This document shows positions 5,434-14,426 of a stretch of 22,601 nucleotides of DNA, in pieces. The stretch is from positions 1 to 22,601 of IMG/VR virus record IMGVR_UViG_3300043437_000055; one strand, 5' to 3'. Position 1 is the first letter of the stretch. Each line of letters opens with the position of its first letter. A program made the position numbers and the translations under genes. The stretch comes from a virus. The notes beneath the pieces are model-generated. The model searched no databases, was not told the origin of the DNA, and saw only the letters and a list, made by a program, of their open reading frames with translations.

Positions 5434-5609
5434 TAAATGAAATAAACGCTTCACAAGACGTTGTTAAATATTCAAAAGTTAGTTTGAATAAGTTAAAAAA
5501 GATTAAAGAACTTAAAACGGGTAAAAAGGAAAATGAATGTTTTTGTTCAAACGTCCGTAGGCGTGTATGGTTCAAGGATTTTATGCAATGGTTTGAAAGC
5601 AATTCTTGA
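5406..5609 (+). CDS. Small basic protein with CFC/RRR motif
   Basis: The ATG at 5406 gives a 67-residue protein, MFEQAEHEVVNEINAS; the longer frame from 5370 only reads through the upstream gene. It has an acidic start, a Lys-rich middle (KLKKIKELKTGKKENE) and the end CFCSNVRRRVWFKDFMQWFE. The compact CxC plus arginine and aromatic pattern looks conserved and may bind nucleic acid or a metal, but I do not recognise a named family. It overlaps the end of the membrane-protein gene by 28 nt and the sigma-like gene by up to 77 nt. Confidence 0.6.
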   Translation: MFEQAEHEVVNEINASQDVVKYSKVSLNKLKKIKELKTGKKENECFCSNVRRRVWFKDFMQWFESNS

Positions 5610-6123
5610 CAAATACGTAAACACGAACTATTCCGAGATTCGAAAATACACTAACTATTTTTTGGTGCGAATGAATAGCACTATTACGGCAGATGTAGTA
5701 ATCAATAATAGTTATGTTTACTTAGTAGAATTAAACCCCGACTTAAAAACGGAAAACGAAGTCAAAAGTTATCTACTAAACACTATCAAAAAACAAATTC
5801 TTTGGAATACTTCGCAATCTAACAAAGACGAATCAATCACGGCTATCGAATACACGAACAACGAAACAAACGATGATAGCGATTTAATATATAAGATAGA
5901 GCAGGAACGAAAATATCAGTTATATAAATCTTGTATTGAGATTTACAGAAACACGATTGAAGACAGGATTAAGTTAATTATATTTGAAGCATATTACGAT
6001 AAAGGTTACACTACGGCACGGGCAATGGGCAAATATTTTAACCTTCCGTATGTAACTGCACATTACTGGATAAGAGAAATAAAAGAAGATTTAAAACGAA
6101 TAAAACTTGAAAATGAAAATTAA
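5533..6123 (+). CDS. Sigma-like / HTH transcription factor
   Basis: A protein of up to 196 residues. Residues about 31-95 (NTNYSEIRKYTN ... LLNTIKKQILWNTSQ) resemble region 2 of a small sigma factor, and 155-185 (YDKGYTTARAMGKYFNLPY, HYWIREIKEDL) form a C-terminal helix-turn-helix like sigma region 4. The start is uncertain: the ATG at 5533 overlaps the previous gene by 77 nt, while an in-frame TTG at 5593 begins MKAILDKYVNTNYSEI, closer to where the domain begins. Lying just upstream of the terminase and virion genes, it may turn on late transcription; this is inferred. Confidence 0.65.
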   Translation: MNVFVQTSVGVYGSRILCNGLKAILDKYVNTNYSEIRKYTNYFLVRMNSTITADVVINNSYVYLVELNPDLKTENEVKSYLLNTIKKQILWNTSQSNKDESITAIEYTNNETNDDSDLIYKIEQERKYQLYKSCIEIYRNTIEDRIKLIIFEAYYDKGYTTARAMGKYFNLPYVTAHYWIREIKEDLKRIKLENEN

Positions 6124-6355
6124 AGACGAATTTAAAGGAAAAGTGATAGTAAAATACGATAGTGTATTAGGACAAAAACGAATTGAAGTAAATAAGTTAG
6201 ACCCAAAAAGATTTAGTTACTATCAATCAATCGGATTAGGTTACTTGTTTGAACCCGAACCAATCAATTACACGGGTATTGAACAAGAAGAAACTATTTC
6301 CGAAATAGAAAGTGTTGAAGAAAAGCCAAAAAGACGAAGAAAGAAATCTGAATGA
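6113..6355 (+). CDS. Small protein with basic C-terminal tail
   Basis: The ATG at 6113 (an in-frame TTG is at 6107) gives an 80-residue protein. Its first half (DEFKGKVIVKYDSVLGQKRIEVNKLDPKRFSYYQSIG...) is a small mixed domain ending in GYLFEPEP; then comes an acidic stretch and the strongly basic tail KPKRRRKKSE. The acidic-then-basic end suggests contact with nucleic acid or another phage protein. It overlaps the stop of the sigma-like gene by 11 nt and the next gene by ATGA. Not assigned to a family. Confidence 0.65.
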   Translation: MKIKDEFKGKVIVKYDSVLGQKRIEVNKLDPKRFSYYQSIGLGYLFEPEPINYTGIEQEETISEIESVEEKPKRRRKKSE

Positions 6356-6552
6356 GCATTGTGCTAACGAGTGATTACTATATCGTATTTATGAATCCAT
6401 CCAAACATAAACGCGAATGGAATACACTTAGATTAATAATGAAAGTAGCTGAAATAAACTATTGTATATTTATAGACTACAAGATTTATTCTTTAGAAAT
6501 ACACGCAGTAACAAAAGAAGATTTTAAAACCTATCAATATAATTCTAACTAA
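6352..6552 (+). CDS. Small hypothetical protein, 66 aa
   Basis: A 66-residue protein starting MSIVLTSDYYIVFMNP. It is rich in Ile, Tyr and Val (NYCIFIDYKIYSLEIHAV), suggesting a beta-rich or loosely packed domain rather than a true membrane helix. It starts in an ATGA overlap and ends 7 nt before the terminase small subunit. No family recognised. Confidence 0.6.
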   Translation: MSIVLTSDYYIVFMNPSKHKREWNTLRLIMKVAEINYCIFIDYKIYSLEIHAVTKEDFKTYQYNSN

Positions 6553-6559
6553 AACACGA

Positions 6560-6988
6560 ATGAAACCTAAACTAATAGAAACACCCGAAAAGCTATATTC
6601 ACTATTTGAAGAATATAAAGAATACCTAAAGACGAATCCAAGAACAATTGATAAAGCACTACAAAGTGGTAAGATAGCTAAAGAAACATTAAGAGTTCCA
6701 TTAACAATGGATGGTTTCGAAATATTTGGATTTCAAAAAGGGTTTACAATTGAACATTATTTTAGAAATAGTAATGATTCGTATGGGGAATATTGCGGTA
6801 TCTGCTCTATAATAAAGAAAGAAATACGCGCAGACCAAATCGAAGGTGGTATGGTTGGACAATACAATCCTTCAATCACGCAGCGTTTAAACAACCTTAC
6901 TGAAAAGACTGACATTACAACCGATGGTAAAGGAATCAATGAAATCAAGGTTAATATTATAAAACCAAGTGACACAAATGTAAACTAA
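6560..6988 (+). CDS. terS: Terminase small subunit
   Basis: A 142-residue DNA-packaging protein. The pattern TPEKLYSLFEEYKEYLKTNP, then PLTMDGFEIFGF, IEHYF, YCGICSIIKKEIRADQIEGG and YNPSITQRLNNLTEKTD is that of the phage gp3/terminase small subunit family, which recognises the phage DNA and presents it to the large subunit. The spacing of these elements is normal for the family, including the short disordered end. It precedes the large terminase gene by a 53-nt gap, as expected. The ATG follows AACACGAA. Confidence 0.88.
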   Translation: MKPKLIETPEKLYSLFEEYKEYLKTNPRTIDKALQSGKIAKETLRVPLTMDGFEIFGFQKGFTIEHYFRNSNDSYGEYCGICSIIKKEIRADQIEGGMVGQYNPSITQRLNNLTEKTDITTDGKGINEIKVNIIKPSDTNVN

Positions 6989-7041
6989 TTATAAAGCACT
7001 ATATAGGGTAAGTATAACCAAAACGTGAAAAATGTGTGCAA

Positions 7042-8193
7042 ATGGAGTTAAATAGTACAATTATCTTTGAAAAGAACTTTAACGCGCTTCAAAATAATGG
7101 AGTGCGTTTTGTCATTAATGAAGGTGGTTCACGTTCAAGTAAGACTTATTCGCTTTGCCAATTACTAATCGTTTATAGTTTACAAAACCCGAACAAGGTA
7201 GTTTCGATAATTAGAAAAACTTTTCCTGCGTTACGTGCTACGGTAATGCGTGACTTCTTCGAAATACTCAAAGACTTAGAAATCTATTCACAGGAACGCC
7301 ATAACAAGTCAGAACATATCTACACGTTTGAAAATGGTTCGATAGTTGAATTCTTTTCTGTAGATGACGAACAAAAGATTCGTGGACGTAAAAGGGATGT
7401 CGCTTGGTGTAATGAAGCGAATGAACTTTATTACGATGACTTTACGCAATTGAATATGCGTACTGAGTTTAAATTGATATTTGATTATAACCCGTCTGAA
7501 AGTTCAAGTTGGTTATATGAGTTACCAAAAGACGAAAGCACGTTAATTAAATCTACTTACAAAGACAATCCGTTTTTACCTGAAAGCATTAAAAAACAAA
7601 TCGAAGATTTAAAACGAACCGATGAATCACTTTATCAAATTTATGCACTTGGTGAAAAAGCGATTAGCAAATCTAATATTTACTCGAACTGGCATTTCTT
7701 GAATCATAGACCTTCAAAGTTCGTTAACTACGTTTACGGATTAGACTTCGGATATAATCACCCTACTGCATTGGTTCGGGTTTATTGGGTTGACAATGAC
7801 ATCTTCATAGAAAAGGTAATTTACGAAAGCTATTTAACTACAACGAACTTAATCGACAAGATGAATCAGTTAGGAGTAGAAAAAAGCGTAACGATATTAG
7901 CCGACTATTCACGCCCCGAAATAATAGCAGAAATGAATAACGCAGGGTTTGACGTTCAAAACGCGAATAAGGTAGTTAAAAAAGGAATAGATAACATTAA
8001 AACGTTCGGTGTATTTTGTGAAGATTCAAAAGAAATTAAAAAGGAATACGATAACTACAAATGGAAAAAGGTAGGCGATATAATCACGGATGAACCTATC
8101 AAATTATTTGACGATGCTATGGATGCAATTCGTTACGCAGTTACTCATATTAGACAAGAATATTACACTGACGATAGTTACTTCGCCTTCTAA
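7042..8193 (+). CDS. terL: Terminase large subunit (PBSX/Terminase_3 type)
   Basis: A 383-residue packaging motor with both expected domains. The ATPase has a Walker A-like GGSRSSKT (28-35) and a Walker B region DVAWCNEANE (119-128). The RNase H-like nuclease has GLDFGYNHPTAL with Asp235, ADYSRPE with Asp288 and DDAMDAIRYA with Asp361. It cuts and pumps DNA into the prohead through the portal. A GTG at 7036 is in frame, but the ATG at 7042 is preferred. The length is slightly short for the family but complete. Intergenic 6989-7041 shows no clear promoter. Confidence 0.95.
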   Translation: MELNSTIIFEKNFNALQNNGVRFVINEGGSRSSKTYSLCQLLIVYSLQNPNKVVSIIRKTFPALRATVMRDFFEILKDLEIYSQERHNKSEHIYTFENGSIVEFFSVDDEQKIRGRKRDVAWCNEANELYYDDFTQLNMRTEFKLIFDYNPSESSSWLYELPKDESTLIKSTYKDNPFLPESIKKQIEDLKRTDESLYQIYALGEKAISKSNIYSNWHFLNHRPSKFVNYVYGLDFGYNHPTALVRVYWVDNDIFIEKVIYESYLTTTNLIDKMNQLGVEKSVTILADYSRPEIIAEMNNAGFDVQNANKVVKKGIDNIKTFGVFCEDSKEIKKEYDNYKWKKVGDIITDEPIKLFDDAMDAIRYAVTHIRQEYYTDDSYFAF

Positions 8194-8222
8194 ACATAAA
8201 CACGAAAAAACTTAATATTGTT

Positions 8223-9824
8223 ATGGCATATCGAGAAAGACAAAAGATTAGTCAAATGACCCCTAAAGGGTCTGATTTAGAAGCTACGGATTTAGTAGAA
8301 GTTAGCGTTTTACAAAGTGGTTCTTACGTAACAAAATCAATCACGGGTCAAGAAATAATAAACGCTACGGGTGGTGGTGGTTCGGGTTATGTTCCATACA
8401 CTGGCGCAAATCAAAATGTAGATTTAGGAGAATACGAATTAAAAGCAGGTCAATTAACTTTAGATGTTTCACCAACGGGAACGGCTGCAGTAGGAACGAC
8501 ACGATGGAATGACACGATTGGGAGTTCTGAAACAACTTTAAAAGGTGGTTCGGTAATTCTTAAAAATGGTGTTGATTTAGTTGCTCGTGTGGTTAACAAG
8601 GTCACTCCGAATGCTACATTAACAAAAGCTAATTATACTGCGGTTCGTGTTTCGGGCGCACAGGGTCAAAGATTAGCCGTTGCATACGCACAAGCTAATA
8701 ATGATAATAATTCAGCCGACACGATAGGATTAGTAACTGAAACAATTGCAACGAATCAAGAAGGTTTCATAATCACGGTTGGACAAATCGAAGACATAAA
8801 TACAACGGGAAGTTTACAAAGCGAAACTTGGGCAGATGGTGACGTTCTTTATTTATCTTCTACGGTAGCGGGAGCAATTACAAACATTAAACCAACTGCA
8901 GCAACCGCACACATCGTAATAATCGGGTACGTTGAATACGCACACGCGGTACACGGAAAAATCTATGTTAAGATAATGAACGGGTGGGAGTTAGACGAAC
9001 TTCATAATGTTTATATTGACCCTGCGACATTAGCTAATAATGATGCGCTTGTTTATGAAAGTGCAACACAACTATGGAAAAATAAAGTTGTTACAAGTAG
9101 TTTAGCAGTAGGAACAAGTCCGATAAGTTCAGGAACAATTGGACGCGTATTATTTCAAGGTGCGGGTAATGTATTGCAACAAGATTCAAATTTATTTTGG
9201 GACAATACAAATAAAAGACTTGGAATAGGTGCAACACCTTCAACAAGTGTTCCATTGGATGTAAGGTCACAAGGAACATTATCAACTGATGTAGGTTTTA
9301 GAGTTAGGAATTCTGCAAATACTGCTAACTTGTTTGATGTTCAAGGTGATGGAGTTGCTAATGTTAGAACAAGAATGGTGTGTGGGTTTTCGGGAATGAC
9401 ATCCACAGGTGGAGCATTGCACGTTTACGCAGGTAATAGTAGTGATTTTGCAGCAAGGTTTTTCAATACGTCAGGACTTTCATTTTTAAATATTAGAACG
9501 ACAGGTAATGGTTGTGAAATGCAGTTAAATGATGCCGCAGGAAGTCCTGGTGTAACTTTAAATGGTATATTTTCAAATGCAATTACATTAGCTGATTCTC
9601 GTAATATTCTTTTTGGAACGGGAGGAGGTACTAAAATAGCAAGTGCAACAAATCAAAAGTTTGCATTTTGGAATGCAACACCAATAGTACAACCAACAAC
9701 AGCAGTTGCAGCAGCAACATTGGTAGGTGGTGGAGGAACTACAATAACGGCAACCGATACATTTGATGGTTACACTTTACAACAGATAGTAAAAGCATTA
9801 AGGAATACAGGATTATTAGCATAA
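8223..9824 (+). CDS. Tail fibre / receptor-binding-like structural protein
   Basis: A 533-residue protein rich in Gly, Thr, Ala and Asn. Residues 56-80 (YVPYTGANQNVDLGEYELKAGQ) are the classic fibre repeat opener found in phage tail proteins, and later LGIGATPSTSVPLDVRSQG plus FRVRNSANTANLFDVQGDG resemble trimeric beta-helix fibre segments. The end (TFDGYTLQQIVKALRNTGLLA) looks like a conserved C-terminal trimer cap. It probably contacts the host surface. Unusually, it follows the large terminase directly rather than lying at the far end of the tail genes. The exact receptor role is inferred. Confidence 0.82.
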   Translation: MAYRERQKISQMTPKGSDLEATDLVEVSVLQSGSYVTKSITGQEIINATGGGGSGYVPYTGANQNVDLGEYELKAGQLTLDVSPTGTAAVGTTRWNDTIGSSETTLKGGSVILKNGVDLVARVVNKVTPNATLTKANYTAVRVSGAQGQRLAVAYAQANNDNNSADTIGLVTETIATNQEGFIITVGQIEDINTTGSLQSETWADGDVLYLSSTVAGAITNIKPTAATAHIVIIGYVEYAHAVHGKIYVKIMNGWELDELHNVYIDPATLANNDALVYESATQLWKNKVVTSSLAVGTSPISSGTIGRVLFQGAGNVLQQDSNLFWDNTNKRLGIGATPSTSVPLDVRSQGTLSTDVGFRVRNSANTANLFDVQGDGVANVRTRMVCGFSGMTSTGGALHVYAGNSSDFAARFFNTSGLSFLNIRTTGNGCEMQLNDAAGSPGVTLNGIFSNAITLADSRNILFGTGGGTKIASATNQKFAFWNATPIVQPTTAVAAATLVGGGGTTITATDTFDGYTLQQIVKALRNTGLLA

Positions 9825-9835
9825 AAATAAAAAAG

Positions 9836-10147
9836 ATGGCACTAATTATTAAAGCAAAACAAGACAAAACAATTACAATTTCAGGAACTGATTTAAAACT
9901 TTCAGAAGTTTATGGGCGTATTGAGTTTGTAGGTCGTGCAAACGGAACTACATTAGAAATTGCTACAACAACATTTGTAAGTAGAGCAACGTTTGAAGAA
10001 GGTAAACCAGTATTTACTGACATTCCAAGTGGAAACATAAACGCAACGATTGAACCGAGTGAAGAACAAAGTTTAGACACTGCGCACAAATACGCAAAAT
10101 TAGCATATGAACAAGAAGGTTATGAAGTAGTAATTGACTTAGAATAA
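9836..10147 (+). CDS. Small virion-region protein
   Basis: A 103-residue protein starting MALIIKAKQDKTIT. It is beta-rich (LKLSEVYGRIEFVGRANGTTLEIATTTFVSR) with an acidic helical end (AHKYAKLAYEQEGYEVVIDLE). It sits 11 nt after the fibre gene and its stop abuts the next ATG, so it probably belongs to the distal-tail or fibre assembly set. No named family is recognised. Confidence 0.7.
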   Translation: MALIIKAKQDKTITISGTDLKLSEVYGRIEFVGRANGTTLEIATTTFVSRATFEEGKPVFTDIPSGNINATIEPSEEQSLDTAHKYAKLAYEQEGYEVVIDLE

Positions 10148-11638
10148 ATGGCGATAACAATAATAGCGGGAACGCAAAATCTAACACCTGCATACAATCC
10201 TATAAAATGGATTATAGATTCTGATATTAAAAACTACGATGGCTTTCGATACGTCTTTATAATCAAAGATGTAGCAGATAATGTTATCGCTGAATATCGT
10301 GTTTTACCAAATTACGGAACGGGTTATGGTGAACAAGATTTATCGAAGCTATTAAGTAATTATGTGTCTTTTGATTTAGATACTACTTCAACAAATTTTT
10401 ATAACGCGCCTAATTCCGTGTTTACTTATAAGGTAGATATGGGCGAAGAATACACGACACGTGTACCATATACATCTACTTTAGTCGATAGTTCGGGTAA
10501 TGTTCGAATCAATGTAACAAATACATTTGTAGCGGGTGATAAAATAAACATTAAACAAGCGGATAATGGAGTAGCAAATCCATACTTAGAAGGTTTGTTT
10601 ACCGTGTTAAGTGCAACGAGTACATATCTCGTAGTTAATTCTCTTTGGTCTTTAGTAACGAATGCAGCTATAGATGGAGTTATTACATATGCTGACAATA
10701 GAAAAACTTACAATTCATTAATCATATTAACCAAAGGTGTTTTTAATGGGGTGTTTCGATGGTTAGATTTTCCGACATATAACTATCTTGATTTCACTTT
10801 AAACGCAAACACGAAACGATTACTAACAAATCAACCTACAACGTTTTATAGTACGTTAGGTCAAGACATTTATCTAAACGCATTAAATCCAAGTGGTTCA
10901 CCCGATTATTTAATCTTCAAGAATTCAAACGGAGAATATTTTTACAAAACAATTTCGGGAACTGATATAATAAATCAAATTGCAGTAGGTGCAAATAACT
11001 ACGGGGTGTTAACTCCAATAGGTGCAGCAACGTTGCCAATGATAAAAACTGACACAACGTACTATGAAATTTACTATTCAAATGCAAACACGGGAACACC
11101 TGCTGAAAGGTCATTAACTTATCGTATTAACTTAGATACGAGAGTTCAAATATCTGAGTATCATTGTTTATTTTTAGATAGGTTAGGTTCGTTTAGTTCA
11201 TTTGCTTTTCAACTTAAAAACTACGAACGTGGTGAAGTATCACGTGATGAGTATAATAAAGACGTTACAGGATATGTTAGTGAAAGTGACCAATGGACGT
11301 ATGACACAATAGAAGACGGATTTAAATCGTTTAATATTAATATCAAAAAGACGATTGATTTAAACACGAATTGGATGTCTGAAGAAATGAACCGATATTT
11401 CGAAGAATTAATTACATCGCCACAAGTTTACTTAAAATTAGCATCTTATACGAATACGGAAAACTGGCTTTATCCTGAAGATGAAAGCGGTTGTCCTTTA
11501 AGAATTCCCGAAAGTACGCAATACCAACCCGTAATTATCACAAACACGAACTACGAAGTATTCCAACAAAGAAACAAGAATTTAATTAAGCATTCTATTT
11601 CGGTAAGATTAGCAAATCAAGATAACGTAAATGGTTAG
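10148..11638 (+). CDS. Distal-tail structural protein
   Basis: A 496-residue protein full of short beta strands and Asn, Thr and Tyr, with no enzyme motif. Sequence such as NYDGFRYVFIIKDV, FTYKVDMGEEY and GEVSRDEYNKDVTGYV suggests repeated beta-sandwich domains, as in distal-tail or baseplate proteins. Its neighbours (fibre upstream, a larger beta-rich protein and the tape measure downstream) support a place at the tail tip. It overlaps the next gene by 8 nt. Function inferred from composition and context. Confidence 0.72.
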   Translation: MAITIIAGTQNLTPAYNPIKWIIDSDIKNYDGFRYVFIIKDVADNVIAEYRVLPNYGTGYGEQDLSKLLSNYVSFDLDTTSTNFYNAPNSVFTYKVDMGEEYTTRVPYTSTLVDSSGNVRINVTNTFVAGDKINIKQADNGVANPYLEGLFTVLSATSTYLVVNSLWSLVTNAAIDGVITYADNRKTYNSLIILTKGVFNGVFRWLDFPTYNYLDFTLNANTKRLLTNQPTTFYSTLGQDIYLNALNPSGSPDYLIFKNSNGEYFYKTISGTDIINQIAVGANNYGVLTPIGAATLPMIKTDTTYYEIYYSNANTGTPAERSLTYRINLDTRVQISEYHCLFLDRLGSFSSFAFQLKNYERGEVSRDEYNKDVTGYVSESDQWTYDTIEDGFKSFNINIKKTIDLNTNWMSEEMNRYFEELITSPQVYLKLASYTNTENWLYPEDESGCPLRIPESTQYQPVIITNTNYEVFQQRNKNLIKHSISVRLANQDNVNG

Positions 11639-14423
11639 AATACAAATTGAAACAGGTTATTTAGACGTAAAAGAAGGCACGAACTTACCGCTTAACTTTC
11701 AAGTTGGTGATATACGCGATTTAACGCAGCGTAAAGGAACTTTCTCAAAGACGATAACACTAAGTGGTACAAAGAACAATAATCTTCTTTTAAACAACTA
11801 CTATGATGTTAATATAGGTGCGGGAACTTTTGACATTAACAAGTTGACAAAATGCACGATTCTACAAAATGGAATTCCTATTGTCACGGATGCTTTACTT
11901 CAATTAGTAAATGTTAAAAAGACGCAATTAACCGATGCTTATGAACAAGGCGTAGAATATGAAGTTTTAATTCGTGATTCACAAGCGGAGTTTTACACAA
12001 AGATTACGAACTTAGAATTAACTAATTTAGATTTCAGTGATTGTAATCACGATTTTAGCATTACTGCAATAACCGATAGTTGGGCGCACACACAAAGTGA
12101 CCATTATAAATATTTAATGCCGTATAATGACACGGCAAATTATACAATTAACCATTTTAAACCTGCTATTTATGCAAAGTCTTATTTTGATAGGATATTC
12201 CAAAACGCAGGATTTACATATCAATGGAGTGGATTGCAATCTGCACAATTCAATAAGTTATTAATTCCTTATAATGGCGATGTAAATAACTTTGATTATA
12301 GCGATTATGAAGTAAAAGCCGAAACAACTTATACAACAAGTTACGTTCAACCTATAGCGGGTTTAAATAGTTGGTTTTTACAAACAATTACTACTTGGAC
12401 AGAAACGCTTGATGTACAAAATATATTCAATCCTGCAACGGGAGTTTATGACGTACCATTTAACACGGATGTAAATCAAAGTCAAACGTATATATTCAAT
12501 TTTACATATGAATATGAAATCTATTTAGATAATACAAGTGGTGCAAATGCTGAATTACTTGTATTTAATCAATTTATTCAAAGTTATGTTGACGCGAATT
12601 TAGAATATCGTGTTATTTTTAGAGTAATAAAAAATGGTGTTTCAGCGGGTGCTTATGCTTTTGGAGCAGATATTGTAACTTATGTAGGTTCTACAATGAA
12701 TCCATTAGGAACAGGCACAACGAGTTTATTAAATGCTTCGGGTACTTCTTCTTTACCTTTTCCAGAAAGTGTTACATCAACTGATATTTTAGAAATACAA
12801 GTAGGCGTGTTGGCTACAATTCCAATTGCACAACAACAAGCTAACGGAATAACAAATCCACCAAGATGGCTAAATACAGGTTTGTCAGCAGTTCAAGTTA
12901 ACCCACAAGTAGATTTTACTTCGCTTCAAGTGTCAATTGTACCCACAAATAATATTCAAGTTCTTAATGGGGTTCAAGTGGTGAATGAATACATACCACA
13001 AAAGATTAAACAATCTGATTTTGTTAAAGCAATATTTCAGATGTACAATCTTTACGCATATCCGAACACGAACCAACCTAATGAACTTATATTAGTTCAA
13101 CGTGATGAATGGTATGATAACGGAATTGAAAAAGATTGGTCAACTAAACTTGCTAAAAATGTAGAACAACAACTTATATTTTTACCTGATTTAACAAAGA
13201 AAAAATTAAAGCTAACATACAAACAAGACGAAGACACTCCTAACAAAGTTTTTTTTCAAGCTACAAACGAAATCTATGGACAATTAGAATATACATTTGA
13301 TAATGAATATGTCAAAGACACGGACACAAAAGAATTATTATTTTCACCTACACCCGTAAATAAAACTACGTTTGATGCTTATTTACCAATGATTAATGGA
13401 ATAGCACCAAACACGAACATAAGAATATTATATGATGCAGGTTTACAAACGTGTCAACCATTTAATATTTACGAACAAGACACTACTGGTGTAACAGGAT
13501 TAACATCTTACCCACAAACGGGTCATTTTAATAATGCCTTAACTCCTACATTCGATATTAATTTTGGTGTCTGTGACTATTACTTTTATCAAACAAGTGT
13601 TTTAACAAACAATAATCTTTACAACTTATATTGGAGAAGAACCGTAAATCAAATCAATGTAGGTAAAATGCTTATCGCTTCTTTTCATTTAACTGAAGCT
13701 GACATTCAAACATTAAAACTTAATGATAAAATACGCATAGATAATTCGTGGTGGAATATTAATAAAATAATTGATTATAATGCTAACGATGAGGTTCTAA
13801 CAAAAGTCGAATTATTAAGTGTAGATACTGAAATAGAATTAGCTAATTTTCCTGAAGTAAATCCAAGACCTATCGGTGATATTCTTTCTGCATTGGGTGT
13901 GACAGAAATATTTACGGACATTAAAGACCAATCAAATATCAATTTAAGTTCGGGAAATGTAATAGTTTTAGGTAAAGGAAATGTAGTTACAGATAAATTA
14001 AAAGGTGTTGTTGTAGGCGATAATTTAAACGTAACTGAAAACGGTGTAACAACAACAAATTTACGTGTAACAGAAACGATAAATGGCGAATCCGTAACTG
14101 CTATTTTACCTACTTATAAAAAATATATTGCTACAATAAGTCAGACAGGAACATTAGACCCCGTTGTTACAATTCTTGAAAATACATTAGGTGGTATTGT
14201 ATGGACACGTAACTCTGCGGGTGTTTATACAGGAACGTTACCCGATGCTTTTCCTACACAAGCGAATGTTTATTTATATTTAAGCAATGCATTACAATCT
14301 AATTATGTGGCTATTTATAGAGTTTCAAATGATGTTATACAAATAATAACATCTGATTTTACTAATATAAGTCAAGATAATTATTTAGATTATAACACAA
14401 TAGAAATAAGAGTTTATCCATAA
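11631..14423 (+). CDS. Large tail-tip / baseplate-like protein
   Basis: A 930-residue protein, the largest in the window. Early it carries NFQVGDIRDLTQRKGTFSKT, then long beta-rich stretches with many Asn, Thr and Tyr. Residues from about 465 (IPQKIKQSDFVKAIFQMYN, then LILVQRDEWYDNG) resemble the hub-like part of distal-tail/tail-tip proteins that close the tube and hold fibres. The C-terminal part (SGNVIVLGKGNVVTDKLKG...) is a beta-repeat that may carry fibre or host contacts. It lies directly before the tape measure. Role inferred from position, size and composition. Confidence 0.75.
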   Translation: MVRIQIETGYLDVKEGTNLPLNFQVGDIRDLTQRKGTFSKTITLSGTKNNNLLLNNYYDVNIGAGTFDINKLTKCTILQNGIPIVTDALLQLVNVKKTQLTDAYEQGVEYEVLIRDSQAEFYTKITNLELTNLDFSDCNHDFSITAITDSWAHTQSDHYKYLMPYNDTANYTINHFKPAIYAKSYFDRIFQNAGFTYQWSGLQSAQFNKLLIPYNGDVNNFDYSDYEVKAETTYTTSYVQPIAGLNSWFLQTITTWTETLDVQNIFNPATGVYDVPFNTDVNQSQTYIFNFTYEYEIYLDNTSGANAELLVFNQFIQSYVDANLEYRVIFRVIKNGVSAGAYAFGADIVTYVGSTMNPLGTGTTSLLNASGTSSLPFPESVTSTDILEIQVGVLATIPIAQQQANGITNPPRWLNTGLSAVQVNPQVDFTSLQVSIVPTNNIQVLNGVQVVNEYIPQKIKQSDFVKAIFQMYNLYAYPNTNQPNELILVQRDEWYDNGIEKDWSTKLAKNVEQQLIFLPDLTKKKLKLTYKQDEDTPNKVFFQATNEIYGQLEYTFDNEYVKDTDTKELLFSPTPVNKTTFDAYLPMINGIAPNTNIRILYDAGLQTCQPFNIYEQDTTGVTGLTSYPQTGHFNNALTPTFDINFGVCDYYFYQTSVLTNNNLYNLYWRRTVNQINVGKMLIASFHLTEADIQTLKLNDKIRIDNSWWNINKIIDYNANDEVLTKVELLSVDTEIELANFPEVNPRPIGDILSALGVTEIFTDIKDQSNINLSSGNVIVLGKGNVVTDKLKGVVVGDNLNVTENGVTTTNLRVTETINGESVTAILPTYKKYIATISQTGTLDPVVTILENTLGGIVWTRNSAGVYTGTLPDAFPTQANVYLYLSNALQSNYVAIYRVSNDVIQIITSDFTNISQDNYLDYNTIEIRVYP

Positions 14424-14426
14424 GAT

